Shown: piece by piece, positions 42,799-52,054 of the stretch
Numbering within the stretch: position 1 is the first letter of the stretch
Layout: each line of letters opens with the position of its first letter
Source of the DNA: Scytonema hofmannii PCC 7110
Lineage (GTDB): Bacteria; Cyanobacteriota; Cyanobacteriia; Cyanobacteriales; Nostocaceae
Direction: 5' to 3'
DNA: 64,000 nt
NCBI RefSeq assembly: GCF_000346485.2
Contig: NZ_KQ976354.1
Span: forward strand, 7,005,269-7,069,268
Notes under the pieces: model-generated
Seen by the model: only the letters and a program-made list of their open reading frames with translations
Database searches by the model: none
What the model was told of the DNA's origin: nothing
Position numbers and translations under genes: made by a program

Positions 42799-44397
42799 AT
42801 GAAGAACAAACCAGAACGAATAATCATTTTTGACACTACACTCCGGGATGGGGAGCAGTGTCCGGGTGCGACTCTGAACATAGATGAAAAACTAGCTATA
42901 GCCAAACAACTCGCTCGTTTGGGTGTAGACATTATTGAAGCGGGGTTTGCTTTTGCCAGCCCTGGAGATTTTGAAGCAGTGAGCAAGATTGCTCAAACAG
43001 TGGGAACGGAAGATGGTCCTGTGATTTGCAGTTTGGCAAGAGCGCGGCATGATGATATCAAGGCAGCAGCAGAGGCAATTAAACCTGCTGTAAAAGGTAG
43101 AATTCACACCTTTATTGCCACAAGTGATATTCATCTCAAGTACAAACTGAAAAAAAACAAAGCAGAAGTCTTGGCAATTGCTGAAGAAATGGTTGCTTAT
43201 GCTAAGAGCTTCACAGATGATATAGAATTTTCTCCAGAAGATGCAGGACGCTCCGAAGCGGAATTTCTTTATCAAGTGTTAGAACGAGCGATCGCAGCAG
43301 GAGCAACCACAGTCAATATTCCCGACACCGTGGGTTACACAACCCCTAGCGAATTTGGCTCCCTAATCAAGGGAATAAAAGATAATGTTCCCAATATAGA
43401 TCAAGCCATTATTTCCGTTCACGGGCATAATGATTTGGGCTTGGCAGTTGCCAACTTTTTAGAATCGGTGAAAAATGGTGCAAGACAGTTAGAATGCACA
43501 ATCAACGGTATTGGTGAACGTGCGGGAAATGCAGCGCTAGAAGAGTTAGTCATGGCATTGCACGTCCGGAGGCAATACTTTAACTCCTTCTTAGGACGGC
43601 TAGTTGAATCAGAAGAACCGTTAACAAATATTGACACAAGGCAAATTTACAAAACGTCACGCTTAGTGTCCAATTTGACCGGACTGCTAGTTCAGCCCAA
43701 TAAGGCAATAGTGGGAGCAAACGCTTTTGCCCACGAATCCGGAATTCACCAAGATGGTGTGCTAAAAAACAAGCTCACCTACGAAATTATGGATGCTCAA
43801 TTGATTGGATTAACACAAAATCAAATTGTCTTAGGCAAACATTCAGGCAGAAACGCTTTCCGCACCCGCTTGAGAGAATTGGGCTACGAACTCACAGAAA
43901 CTGAATTAAACAAGGCATTTGTTCGCTTTAAAGAGATTGCGGACAAAAAGAAAGAAATTACGGATTGGGATTTAGAAGCTATTGTTAATGATGAAATTCA
44001 ACAAGCGCCCGATTTATTCCGTTTAGAACTTGTACAAGTTTCTTGTGGTAGTAATGCCCGTCCTACAGCAACAGTGACCATACGCACCCCAGAAGGAGAA
44101 GAATTAATGGATGCAGCCATTGGTACGGGACCTGTGGATGCAGTTTATAAAGCTATTAACCGTGTCGTCAACGTACCGAACCAGTTGATTGAGTTCTCCG
44201 TACAATCAGTGACAGCAGGTATTGATGCACTTGGGGAAGTGACCATCCGTCTTAAATATGAAGACCGAGTTTTCTCAGGTCATGCAGCCAACACTGATAT
44301 TATTGTAGCATCAGCACAAGCTTACGTAAATGCACTGAATCGTTTATTCGCAGCTTTGCAAATTAAACAACAACAGCAAGAAGTTGCGAATAATTAG
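42799..44397 (+). CDS. leuA: 2-isopropylmalate synthase
   Basis: First committed step of leucine synthesis: condenses acetyl-CoA with 2-oxoisovalerate. Catalytic motifs: [16 protein letters not shown] near residue 10, metal-binding [11 protein letters not shown], and [14 protein letters not shown]. The C-terminal regulatory (leucine-binding) domain, about 400-520, is complete, so feedback inhibition is expected. ATG 42799 is preferred to TTG 42793. Confidence 0.94.
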   Translation: MKNKPERIIIFDTTLRDGEQCPGATLNIDEKLAIAKQLARLGVDIIEAGFAFASPGDFEAVSKIAQTVGTEDGPVICSLARARHDDIKAAAEAIKPAVKGRIHTFIATSDIHLKYKLKKNKAEVLAIAEEMVAYAKSFTDDIEFSPEDAGRSEAEFLYQVLERAIAAGATTVNIPDTVGYTTPSEFGSLIKGIKDNVPNIDQAIISVHGHNDLGLAVANFLESVKNGARQLECTINGIGERAGNAALEELVMALHVRRQYFNSFLGRLVESEEPLTNIDTRQIYKTSRLVSNLTGLLVQPNKAIVGANAFAHESGIHQDGVLKNKLTYEIMDAQLIGLTQNQIVLGKHSGRNAFRTRLRELGYELTETELNKAFVRFKEIADKKKEITDWDLEAIVNDEIQQAPDLFRLELVQVSCGSNARPTATVTIRTPEGEELMDAAIGTGPVDAVYKAINRVVNVPNQLIEFSVQSVTAGIDALGEVTIRLKYEDRVFSGHAANTDIIVASAQAYVNALNRLFAALQIKQQQQEVANN

Positions 44398-44448
44398 CGA
44401 TTGGGGAAACGGGGGTTGGGGAGTATCCCAATTTTGTTAAAATACCTG

Positions 44449-44495
44449 GCGAATAGAATTCGCAGCTATACAAACGAAGTCCGCCTACGCGGACT
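44449..44495. repeat. Partial copy of the GAATAGAATTC palindromic element
   Basis: GCGAATAGAATTCGC (44449-44463), GCTATACAAACGA, then the hairpin AGTCCGC-CTAC-GCGGACT (44478-44495). It matches the left half of the element at 19546-19643. It may also serve as terminator between convergent leuA and the protease gene. Confidence 0.7.
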
Positions 44496-44515
44496 ACTCC
44501 CTTCTCTCCAAAAGA

Positions 44516-44974
44516 TTAGAGCGTGAAGGCTGATAAAATTGTATGATATGTATCCCGACCTTGTTCGGGAAGCACAATCAGCCGTTGATTAATAACATCA
44601 GGTTGCAACCCCAATTCTTCCAGTGGAATTAAACCAAGAAGTGGATCTTCTGCTCCTGGCAATTCTGTACAGGTGAATTCGCCTTTTCGACCTTCCACTG
44701 TCAGACTTACGCGTTTGAAAAGCTTGGTTTTACATATACCTGTGGGAGTTTTAACATCAATTTCTCCCGCCAAAGGCAAACCTAACTGAGTAATAATATC
44801 TGATGGCAGACACAGACGTGTTGCTCCGGTATCTACTAAAACATTCTCAAGAGTTACAGAACGAATTTCTTCTTGAGAAATAAAACCTCGCTCTGCTAAA
44901 ATTTCATCCACTAGATTTGTAACAGTAATTGTAGTCGTAATGATTCCCATGTTAAGAGTATGTATTTTTAGCAT
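44516..44974 (-). CDS. Retropepsin-like aspartic protease-fold protein
   Basis: A 152-residue protein with a single aspartic-protease signature, NVLVDTGATRLCLPSDII, then the typical second half with GLIPLEELGLQPDV. The fold acts as a dimer in retropepsins; bacterial single-domain members such as this are common in cyanobacteria and of unknown target. No signal peptide, hence cytosolic. Start at ATG 44974, or at Met9 (MGIITTT). Confidence 0.7.
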   Translation of the reverse strand: MLKIHTLNMGIITTTITVTNLVDEILAERGFISQEEIRSVTLENVLVDTGATRLCLPSDIITQLGLPLAGEIDVKTPTGICKTKLFKRVSLTVEGRKGEFTCTELPGAEDPLLGLIPLEELGLQPDVINQRLIVLPEQGRDTYHTILSAFTL

Positions 44975-45222
44975 AGTTCACCTCTTAAAAAGAACTAACC
45001 GCAGATGAACGCTGATGGACGCGGATAAATTCATACCATAGCAGACTAGAAAACGCTGTATTCTTACTAAGAATTTATAAATAATTGCTCATCATGTCTT
45101 GATGGTAAGTCAGAATAGTAACTAATACCATTGTAAGTGTGACAAATGAGGCAGCATAATTTTTAGCGACTGTAGCAATAGAAGAGAGGTCGGTCACATT
45201 TAGTTACTCTTCTTAATATTTA

Positions 45223-45516
45223 CTACGCTCTCTCAGCAACAGATTGCAAATTTAACTGATAATTGGGAATAGGTTCTTTAGATACAATAGCGTATAGCAC
45301 ATCTGGGTCTAAATCTGCTCCTGATTGCCATTGAATAGTTCCTACCTCATGATTTACCTCAACTTGAGCGAAGTATTCTTGATTTTGTAAGGGAGCAAAA
45401 ACACCCGTAAATTTAACAATTTTACTGATATCTACGGTTCCTTCGACACCATCTTCAAATCGAATATATAGTTGATGATTTTCTAGTGGTTGAACTGCGA
45501 CTATATCTTTTAACAT
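45223..45516 (-). CDS. DUF2442 protein
   Basis: A 97-residue protein with the DUF2442 layout: LYIRFEDGVEGTVDISKIVK then a short FAPLQNQEYFAQVEV strand pair and DLDPDVLYAI. It follows the DUF4160 gene after 3 bp. The DUF4160-DUF2442 pair is widespread on mobile DNA and is suspected to be a toxin-antitoxin module; which is toxin is not known. Confidence 0.75.
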   Translation of the reverse strand: MLKDIVAVQPLENHQLYIRFEDGVEGTVDISKIVKFTGVFAPLQNQEYFAQVEVNHEVGTIQWQSGADLDPDVLYAIVSKEPIPNYQLNLQSVAERA

Positions 45517-45519
45517 AAT

Positions 45520-45780
45520 TTACTCCAGTGGTAAAATTTTGTTGAGAGGTTGGTTATCCCTTGCAAGTTCCCAATCTGCCATTAATTCAGATTCATGTAA
45601 AGTAGCCCATTCTAATACCAGTTTAAAGAGCCTAGAGGTTAGCTCACCTTCTAAAATTTCCAATGTTTCAATACTAACTATAGCTTTTTGTTGATTATAG
45701 CGAACATGGAAGTGTGGCGGAGGATGGTCGTTATAGTACATGGTAATAATAATTCCAAAAAATCGGCTAATTTCAGGCAT
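45520..45780 (-). CDS. DUF4160 protein
   Basis: An 86-residue protein showing the family signature MPEISRFFGIIITMYYNDH followed by PPPHFHVRYN. Small, basic-to-neutral, cytosolic. Upstream partner of the DUF2442 gene and probably translated from the same mRNA. Located between a retropepsin-like gene and a MocR regulator. Confidence 0.78.
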   Translation of the reverse strand: MPEISRFFGIIITMYYNDHPPPHFHVRYNQQKAIVSIETLEILEGELTSRLFKLVLEWATLHESELMADWELARDNQPLNKILPLE

Positions 45781-45810
45781 TGGCTTTGCTACTGTGTAAT
45801 CATGAGACTT

Positions 45811-47313
45811 TTAATAAGAATTATTGTTCAAACTTTGAGCTAGTCTGTCAATACCCTCCACCAACTGCTGCTCTGTCAGTTCACCATAGCCAAAAATAAA
45901 CTCACCTTTTGAATATGCTCTCAGATAATGAGGTGCAGCAGACATGATTCCTACACCTGCTCGCTCTGCACGTTGCATAATCTCTTCATCACTAAAAGGT
46001 GTCTGTAACCGTACCATCAAATGGATGCCTGCTTTTTCTCCTAATATCGTTGCTTTCTCAGCAAAATTCATGTTAAACGCTTTTACTAAAACTTGACGGC
46101 GCTTGTCGTAAACGGCTCGCATTTTTCTAATGTGTCGTTCTAAATGTCCTTCCTCAATAAAGTCTGCAAGCACTTGCTGTTCTAGTAATTGTAAATGGCG
46201 ATCGCTTAACCATTTTGCCCGAGCAAAAACAGAAACTAAACTTTTTGGTAACACTAAATAGCCAATTCTTAGGGAAGGAAACAGTACTTTTGAGAACGTA
46301 CCGATGTAGAGAACTGAATCACTTTTATCCAACCCTTGTAACGCAGGAATGGGGCGATCACCATAACGATATTCACTGTCATAATCATCTTCTATAATAA
46401 ATGCCCCAGTTGCACCAGACCAAGTGAGTAATTCTAAACGTCTTGGTAGGGAAAGTATTGCTCCTGTGGGAAATTGGTGAGAGGGTGTGACATACACAAG
46501 CCGAACTTGTTCTTTTGCATGGTTTGCCAAGTCTTCAACCACCAAACCAGACTCATCTACAGTAATGGGTAGAAGTTTTGCGCCTTGTGTTTCAAAAATG
46601 AGCCTTGCACTCAAATAACCGGGGTCTTCCAAGGCAATAATTTTCCCAGGCTCAATGAACAAACGCATAATTAAATCAAGTGCTTGCTGTGTCCCGTTCA
46701 CAACTAGCACTTGGTCTGGATCGCAGTTGACAGCACGGGAACGGGAGAGGTATCGTGCGATCGCTTCTCGCAAAGGCTTGTATCCCAGAATATCTGTTGA
46801 ATAATCCAGCCATTCTAAGTTAGAGCAACAGTAGCGAGAAAGCTGCTTGCGCCACAGTTCTATGGGAAATTGGTCAAAAGCAGGACGCCCGTAACGGAAG
46901 TTAATCAACAATTCTGGTTCGGGAACTCTTGGTACATTCTCCGTCTGAGCCAAACTTACTCCATATTTAGAGAGTTGAACTGGCGGACGGGTTGTTGTTC
47001 TGGTAGATTGAACTGGTGCGGAACGCAGCAAATCGTCAGGGAGTTGAGAGCAAACGAAAGTACCGGAACCCACAACAGTCTCTAGATATCCCTCACTTAA
47101 AAGTTGATCGTAGGTTTGAGTGACAGTCGTGCGGGAAATGCCCAGAGATTTAGCAAGTTGACGGGTAGAAGGAATGCGTCCACCCGGTAACAATCGTCCA
47201 TTTAGAATGGCTTGGCGCAGTTCCTCGTAAAGCTGTTGGTGGAGGGGTACTGGGGAATTGCTGTTGATTGTAATGGCAAAATCCATAGCGCCAAGAGTTC
47301 TTGTTTGAGCCAT
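45811..47313 (-). CDS. MocR/PdxR-type regulator (GntR HTH fused to aminotransferase fold)
   Basis: Transcription factor of 500 residues. N-terminal GntR winged helix about 15-85: LHQQLYEELRQAILNGRLLP, GGRIPSTRQLAKSLGISRTT. C-terminal type I aminotransferase-like domain about 125-490, with VLVVNGTQQALDL, EDPGYLSARLIFE, IEDDYDSEYRY and the pyridoxal-phosphate lysine in GTFSKVLFPSLRIGY. Such regulators sense PLP or related amino compounds and usually act on a divergent neighbour. The present upstream neighbours are a RelE/Phd pair and an insertion sequence; the likely old targets, GNAT and PNPOx-like genes, are now at 51.5-52.7 kb. Confidence 0.88.
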   Translation of the reverse strand: MAQTRTLGAMDFAITINSNSPVPLHQQLYEELRQAILNGRLLPGGRIPSTRQLAKSLGISRTTVTQTYDQLLSEGYLETVVGSGTFVCSQLPDDLLRSAPVQSTRTTTRPPVQLSKYGVSLAQTENVPRVPEPELLINFRYGRPAFDQFPIELWRKQLSRYCCSNLEWLDYSTDILGYKPLREAIARYLSRSRAVNCDPDQVLVVNGTQQALDLIMRLFIEPGKIIALEDPGYLSARLIFETQGAKLLPITVDESGLVVEDLANHAKEQVRLVYVTPSHQFPTGAILSLPRRLELLTWSGATGAFIIEDDYDSEYRYGDRPIPALQGLDKSDSVLYIGTFSKVLFPSLRIGYLVLPKSLVSVFARAKWLSDRHLQLLEQQVLADFIEEGHLERHIRKMRAVYDKRRQVLVKAFNMNFAEKATILGEKAGIHLMVRLQTPFSDEEIMQRAERAGVGIMSAAPHYLRAYSKGEFIFGYGELTEQQLVEGIDRLAQSLNNNSY

Positions 47314-47319
47314 TGTTAA

Positions 47320-47595
47320 TTATAGATTTTCATATACCTCATCATCATTACGCTTACCAACGCGAAAAACTTCGATAGCATCCTCTGAAATTGTATAAAG
47401 AATGCGATACTCACCTTGGTCAACTCGATACACGCCTGAATAACCCTTAAGTGATTTACAATCTTGAGGCTGCGCGTCTTCTAATAGCTGCAAAATTTTA
47501 GTCATCACCTGCTTAAAAAACTTTGGCTGCAAATCGACTAAGTTTTTCCGAGCAGATTTTTTAATACGTAAAGCGCGTTGCTGAGATTCAGTCAT
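47320..47595 (-). CDS. RelE/ParE-family toxin
   Basis: A 91-residue basic protein. The family pattern KKSARKNLVDLQPKFFKQVM, then KSLKGYSGVYRVDQGEYRIL and VFRVGKRNDDEVY is a clear RelE-type mRNA interferase. Its start overlaps the antitoxin end by 8 bp. Its stop lies just upstream of the MocR gene. Confidence 0.85.
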   Translation of the reverse strand: MTESQQRALRIKKSARKNLVDLQPKFFKQVMTKILQLLEDAQPQDCKSLKGYSGVYRVDQGEYRILYTISEDAIEVFRVGKRNDDEVYENL

Positions 47596-47881
47596 TCTGA
47601 ATATTGTCTACTGTAAAATTGGTACCATGAAGTTCGTTATAATGAGTAATAACTTCTTCCACTGAGTAAGACTCCCCATTACTCTCAGCTACAGCACTTT
47701 GAAAATCAGCAATATCTCTTGCATTTTCCAAAGTTTCTAAACGCTTTAAGTCAGCATAGCTGATAACAGCTGCGATAATTTCTCCTTCTGACTCAATGAC
47801 AATACGCTCTTGTCCTTTTTCCACAAGAGCAAGGAGTTCTGAAAATCTTTCTTTTGCTTGATTTGCTTCCAGTTTTGTCAT
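47588..47881 (-). CDS. Phd/YefM-family antitoxin
   Basis: A 97-residue protein. The N-terminal Phd/YefM dimer domain is seen as NQAKERFSELLALVEKGQER and IIAAVISYADLKRLETLE; the acidic C-terminal tail (SYSVEEVITHYNELHG) would wrap the toxin. First gene of the pair, presumably autoregulating it. Confidence 0.82.
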   Translation of the reverse strand: MTKLEANQAKERFSELLALVEKGQERIVIESEGEIIAAVISYADLKRLETLENARDIADFQSAVAESNGESYSVEEVITHYNELHGTNFTVDNIQND

Positions 47882-48097
47882 GTTACCGTTTTGCTGTAGC
47901 GTTAGCTATATAATTCTAGTTTTAGTATAGCAGTTTTAAATCTTTACGTAGCCAACCGACACTTTCATAATCTTCTGAAATTTGTAACTTAAAGCCCTGG
48001 ACTATACGTAAGAATTTATTAGCGATCGCCTTTAAGAAAAACTTTTTAGTTTACTGAATTTAGTCAACCCACTAATTTAAATTAGCTAACCTGGGAC

Positions 48098-48103
48098 TAA
48101 ATA
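48098..48103. repeat. Target-site duplication, left (TAAATA)
   Basis: TAAATA at 48098-48103 and again at 49800-49805, flanking insertion-sequence copy 2. Confidence 0.85.
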
Positions 48104-49799
48104 GGGCTTGCTGAAAAAGTCAGAAAACAGCAAGATAAGAATTGATTAGTTACTCAACAAGGGTCTAATATAAGCAGATGCTATCTATGATTTAAGGACT
48201 GATTATTTTCAATAATAGTAAATGGGGAAAAAGGTGTAGTTTTAAAAAATAGACATAAAAAAGCATAAAATAGCCGCGAGAGCTGAGTAGAAAGATTCAT
48301 CACTAAAAAAGTAATAGCAATTGCAGTTTCAGAAGTATGAGCAAGTTTCGTCATCACGCGATTGAGGCTAAATCTTCTTTTCCCCTGTCCAAATTTTCCC
48401 TCAATACAATTACGAATTCTCTCAGATTCTAAATCTTGTTTCTTTTTTTCTTTACTAACATTAGCTGGGGGTCTTCCTAAAGGAGGTCCGCTCATTATAA
48501 TACCTCTTTCTTTACACCAAGCTCGGTTCTCTCTTGTGCGATAAATTTTATCAACATGAACAGATTCTGGATAGTACCCTGTGTAATTTTTAAAGGCTTC
48601 TACTTGAGCTTTTAAGTCTCCTGATTCATTAAAATTATCCCAACTTATATGGTCTAAAAATATATATCCTTCAAAGCAACTAGCAGACAATTTTGCCCCA
48701 AATTCTACCGATTTACCAGCTTTCCCTCGGACAATTGGACGGATATGTGGTTGGGTTAAACTGACAATGCGGTCGTCAATACTCTGTTTTTTATTTTCAT
48801 ACAACCAGAGTTGTTGACGGTAGACTTCTGCAACTACAAGCAACATCTTATATTGTCTGTGACTTAAATCTTCCAGAGAGGCTCCTGAAATAATTAGCTG
48901 TTCAATATGAGATAAGTTTCTTTTGATATATTGAAGTTGTTTTCTAATTGCTTTTCTCCTGTCTTTTTGGGAAACGCGACGTTTTTTAGCGACTGCTAGA
49001 TAATCCTTTCTAGCCCTCTCTCTATAGGTTCTTGGTTTTTTCTCTAATTGACCCAAAGTCTGTTCGTAAAGTAAGTCTATAATTTTCTCTGTCTGTTTTC
49101 TTGCTTGATTGAGTAGCTCTAAATCTGTCGGATAGCTGATATCACCCGGAGCACAAGTTGCATCTATTATTAATTTTCCCCGATTTTTGGGTGTCTCACC
49201 TTCTTCTTCTGGTGATTCTGTTTTTTTTTCAGATAGTTTAGAAGATGTTGCTTCTAGCATCTTCTTCACCATTTCTTGATTCACTTTGTTAACAAGCTCC
49301 ACACTAATTCTTTCCCGAAAATGTACCAACATTGATGCATCAAATGGAGCTTCATTACTATAATATGACATTCCTATAAAGTACTGTAGATAAGGATTTT
49401 CTTTAATTTGCTCTACTGTTTCTCTATCGCTTATCCCCAACTTTTCTTTGATTATTAATGCCCCTAATGCCATCCGAAAAGATTTGGCAGGTGCTCCCAT
49501 CTCTACTGAGAAAAATGAAGAATATTCTTCTTCAAATTCTGTCCAAGGAATGAAAGCAGCCATCATTACCCAACGATTATCTTCTGATAACTTGCCCTCG
49601 AACGGGAGTTCAAAGTTTTCAGTTGGGATTGAAGTTTGTCCCTGTTTTCGGTACATGGTTACTAACAGCATACTTGATGCTGCCGCTCGCAGTGATGCAA
49701 GCATTTTTGGCTATTCTACCCTCCTCTCTTGCACCTGAATATACTTCTATAGTCTGAGAATTTAGAGACTGTCTCCTTTTTTTCTTTTTCAGCAAGCCC
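48104..49799 (-). mobile_element. Insertion sequence copy 2 (IS5/IS1182-like), 1696 bp
   Basis: Same ends (GGGCTTGCTGAAAAAG and its inverse) and length as copy 1 at 31199-32894, in the same orientation, with a different 6-bp target duplication (TAAATA). It is inserted into the remains of an IS630-type transposase gene: codons LGLN lie just before it and IPIIIVLDNARYQKC just after it. Confidence 0.92.
48181..49704 (-). CDS. DDE transposase (IS5/IS1182-like), copy 2
   Basis: A 507-residue protein identical to the product of 31276-32799. Reading frame intact from 49704 to the stop at 48181. Together the two copies could also promote recombination; being in direct orientation 16.9 kb apart, they could delete the segment between them (leuA, the kinase and glucan-independent signalling genes included). 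Confidence 0.9.
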   Translation of the reverse strand: MLASLRAAASSMLLVTMYRKQGQTSIPTENFELPFEGKLSEDNRWVMMAAFIPWTEFEEEYSSFFSVEMGAPAKSFRMALGALIIKEKLGISDRETVEQIKENPYLQYFIGMSYYSNEAPFDASMLVHFRERISVELVNKVNQEMVKKMLEATSSKLSEKKTESPEEEGETPKNRGKLIIDATCAPGDISYPTDLELLNQARKQTEKIIDLLYEQTLGQLEKKPRTYRERARKDYLAVAKKRRVSQKDRRKAIRKQLQYIKRNLSHIEQLIISGASLEDLSHRQYKMLLVVAEVYRQQLWLYENKKQSIDDRIVSLTQPHIRPIVRGKAGKSVEFGAKLSASCFEGYIFLDHISWDNFNESGDLKAQVEAFKNYTGYYPESVHVDKIYRTRENRAWCKERGIIMSGPPLGRPPANVSKEKKKQDLESERIRNCIEGKFGQGKRRFSLNRVMTKLAHTSETAIAITFLVMNLSTQLSRLFYAFLCLFFKTTPFSPFTIIENNQSLNHR

Positions 49800-49804
49800 T
49801 AAAT

Positions 49805-50325
49805 ATACCAATTATTATTGTCTTAGATAACGCTAGATATCAAAAGTGTCAATTGGTTCAAAATTATGCCAAAAAATTGGGCATACAACTATGTTATTTA
49901 CCAAAATAAGGAAGAAGGAAGAGGAAAGAGGGAAGAAGGTTGGGATTTTCGTTTATATCTCAAAGTCTAACTCTCTTTCTTCTGACAAATGGGTCAAAAG
50001 CCCCTCAATTTATTGATGGATTCATAAAGGTTTTTCACTCTGAAAATCCCCTCAATTTATTGATGGGGATACAACGCACGGTCTTCCTTCTTTCTCCTTA
50101 CGAGCGTTAACTGACTATTCCTCACAGTTAAATTTGATTGAGCAGTTCTGGAAATTTATTATAAATGAATGTTTATACTCCAAGTATTATGCTAACTTTA
50201 CAGATTTTAAGGTAGCAATCTCTAACTGCATTGCGACTGCAAATACTGATAAGCAGTCAAAGCTACATAGCTTATTAACTTTCAAATTTCAGACCTTTAA
50301 AAAAGTCCAGGTTTTAACCGTTTAG
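49805..50325 (+). pseudogene. IS630-type transposase remnant
   Basis: Two coding pieces of one transposase C-terminus. 49805-49903 reads IPIIIVLDNARYQKCQLV and on to GIQLCYLP; 50116-50325 reads YSSQLNLIEQFWKFIINECL and on to a TAG. In intact IS630 proteins LP and YS are adjacent; here about 212 bp of AAGGAAGAAGG-rich sequence, with an inverse CCTTCTTTCTCC near its other end, are inserted between them. The 5' part is cut off by insertion-sequence copy 2. Confidence 0.7.
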
Positions 50326-50400
50326 AGTATACCCCATCTTGTGAGCTACGATGTACACACAAGTCAGATTTACCCCCCTTAATCCCCCGCAAACTTAAAC

Positions 50401-50922
50401 TTATTCTCGCTCATCTGGCGTTACTTCACTCTCTAGGTTTGACAGTTCGATAAAATGAAAATCAGCACCTCCGACAGCCTCAGAATTTGCTAGCAGTTCA
50501 TCCAAATTGTCTGGGAATGTTCCTCTCGCCACCATCTTAGTAAAAACCTCGTAACAGTCATTTTTGGCACCCTCTTTACGAGGAAACCCCAACCACAAAA
50601 TGACGATGGTTTTTAATTGTGGAGTATCAAACGCCCGAAAAAACAAGCGGTATCTTTCAGGCAAACCCATCTTTTTCACTCGTCCATATCGTTTTAATAC
50701 CCCCGTTAAGGCAAAATGAGATGCCTTAGGGTCTGACGGAATCTTAGTTTCAATTGCAGTAGTAATTGCCGCAAATAGCTTCAAGGTTGCATGGCGTTTA
50801 AACTCTTTCTCTGGAAGTTTTTCTCGCAGATTAGAAACACGGTCAAACAACTCTTGATATTGAGTACCAAATAGTTGTGGGTGAAAATAAATCTCCCAAC
50901 CGTGACTGACCAACTTAGGCAT
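50401..50922 (-). CDS. yhaV: YhaV-family toxin
   Basis: A 173-residue protein of the YhaV RelE-like ribonuclease family: WEIYFHPQLFGTQYQELFD at the start, then YRLFFRAFDTPQLKTIVILW and GFPRKEGAKNDCYEVFTKM. It is expected to cleave mRNA when free. The start overlaps the antitoxin stop by 8 bp. The C-terminal acidic tail is longer than usual. Confidence 0.82.
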   Translation of the reverse strand: MPKLVSHGWEIYFHPQLFGTQYQELFDRVSNLREKLPEKEFKRHATLKLFAAITTAIETKIPSDPKASHFALTGVLKRYGRVKKMGLPERYRLFFRAFDTPQLKTIVILWLGFPRKEGAKNDCYEVFTKMVARGTFPDNLDELLANSEAVGGADFHFIELSNLESEVTPDERE

Positions 50923-51244
50923 CTTCTAGCAAATCATCCTCTAATTCCACACCCTCAATCAGTTTATGAGCAGCCTCAGACATTTCCGTAGTATAAGGTT
51001 GCAACGTATTATTTTTGAGCGCTTCTGTTAGTGCAAAATCAAGAAACAGCCTCATTAATAGTGAGTCTTCTGCATCATCATCAGATTGAGGAACAATCCG
51101 TACAATTGCAGTATCAGGCGACAATACCTCTATCCAACCATTTGCATTAGCGAACTGGGGATGTTCGCGGTAAAACTCGGCGGGTAGACGAAATCCCGCA
51201 CTATTACCAATTTTTGTACTGCGAATACTGTAAGAGTTGCTCAT
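50915..51244 (-). CDS. PrlF-like AbrB-fold antitoxin
   Basis: A 109-residue protein with an N-terminal swapped-hairpin (AbrB/SpoVT) DNA-binding motif, SIRSTKIGNSAGFRLPAEFY, and an acidic helical tail. Paired with yhaV as in the PrlF-YhaV module. AT-rich DNA upstream (51245-51513) has no gene. Confidence 0.75.
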   Translation of the reverse strand: MSNSYSIRSTKIGNSAGFRLPAEFYREHPQFANANGWIEVLSPDTAIVRIVPQSDDDAEDSLLMRLFLDFALTEALKNNTLQPYTTEMSEAAHKLIEGVELEDDLLEDA

Positions 51245-51513
51245 TGTAGAAGTGTATATACAGGATGTACTTACATATTAGCAGTTCATGCGCTGGCAAT
51301 CTCTTGATCAACATCTTCCTATGTCCAATTTCCAAGTAACACGTATGGTGCCCAGTAATAGGGTAATTTATAATTGCGCTTCGCCGCATTGGTGGGAGAA
51401 ATTCTGTAGTGGACTTATATAAAACGACAAAAGTGGCTCTTGTTAAAAACCACTTGGAAAAAGTATGAAGGATAAAGGATGAAAACTTTTAATTTCATCC
51501 TTCATACTTCTTT

Positions 51514-51990
51514 ATGCTGATTGAACAACAAATCATTATCAAGGAAGCGACTGCATCACAAGACTTTCTCATTGCCGACCATTTTTATAAAATGTGGTTG
51601 GATCTGGGGGTTCCGGATGATGAAATCGCTCCCGATTGGATGAGTCTTACCCTTGAGTTTGTAGAACAAGCCCGTCGGGATTTATCTTATAAAGCTTTTG
51701 TGGCAGAAGTTGAAGGTGCAGTTGTTGGTTCTGCCAGTTGTCAACTCTATAGCGGTCTCCACCCAAATATTATCAAGCAACAACACCGCAAATACGGATA
51801 TATTTGGGGCATTTATGTTGAACCTTCATATCGCAGACAAGGAATTGCCAAGCGACTGACAAGTAAAGCGGTAACCTATTTGAAAGAGATTAGTTGTACG
51901 CAGGTACGTCTCAACGCCTCTCCATTAGGAAAACCAGTTTATGAGAGTCTTGGTTTTTCCAGCAGTAATGCCATGCAATTAGACTTGTAA
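51514..51990 (+). CDS. GNAT-family N-acetyltransferase
   Basis: A 158-residue acetyltransferase. Acetyl-CoA loop IYVEPSYRRQGIAKRLTSKA (about 108-127) and motif B LNASPLGKPVYESLGFSSS. The gene is followed after 64 bp by a PNPOx-like gene. A fragment closely similar to residues about 35-70 (DDEIAPDWMSLTLEFVEQAR) recurs in the broken copy at 53366-53470. This GNAT/PNPOx pair is the sort of target that MocR regulators control. Confidence 0.82.
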   Translation: MLIEQQIIIKEATASQDFLIADHFYKMWLDLGVPDDEIAPDWMSLTLEFVEQARRDLSYKAFVAEVEGAVVGSASCQLYSGLHPNIIKQQHRKYGYIWGIYVEPSYRRQGIAKRLTSKAVTYLKEISCTQVRLNASPLGKPVYESLGFSSSNAMQLDL

Positions 51991-52054
51991 ATTCTTTAGA
52001 AAGGTGGGGGAATGTCCACTCTACTTCGTTTTCTTGCAATTGGAACACACATTT

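Noticed and set aside
52004-52054. Upstream start for the PNPOx-like gene
   Set aside because: The added residues (MGECPLYFVFLQLEHTF) do not fit the family, while ATG 52055 gives a normal N-terminus.
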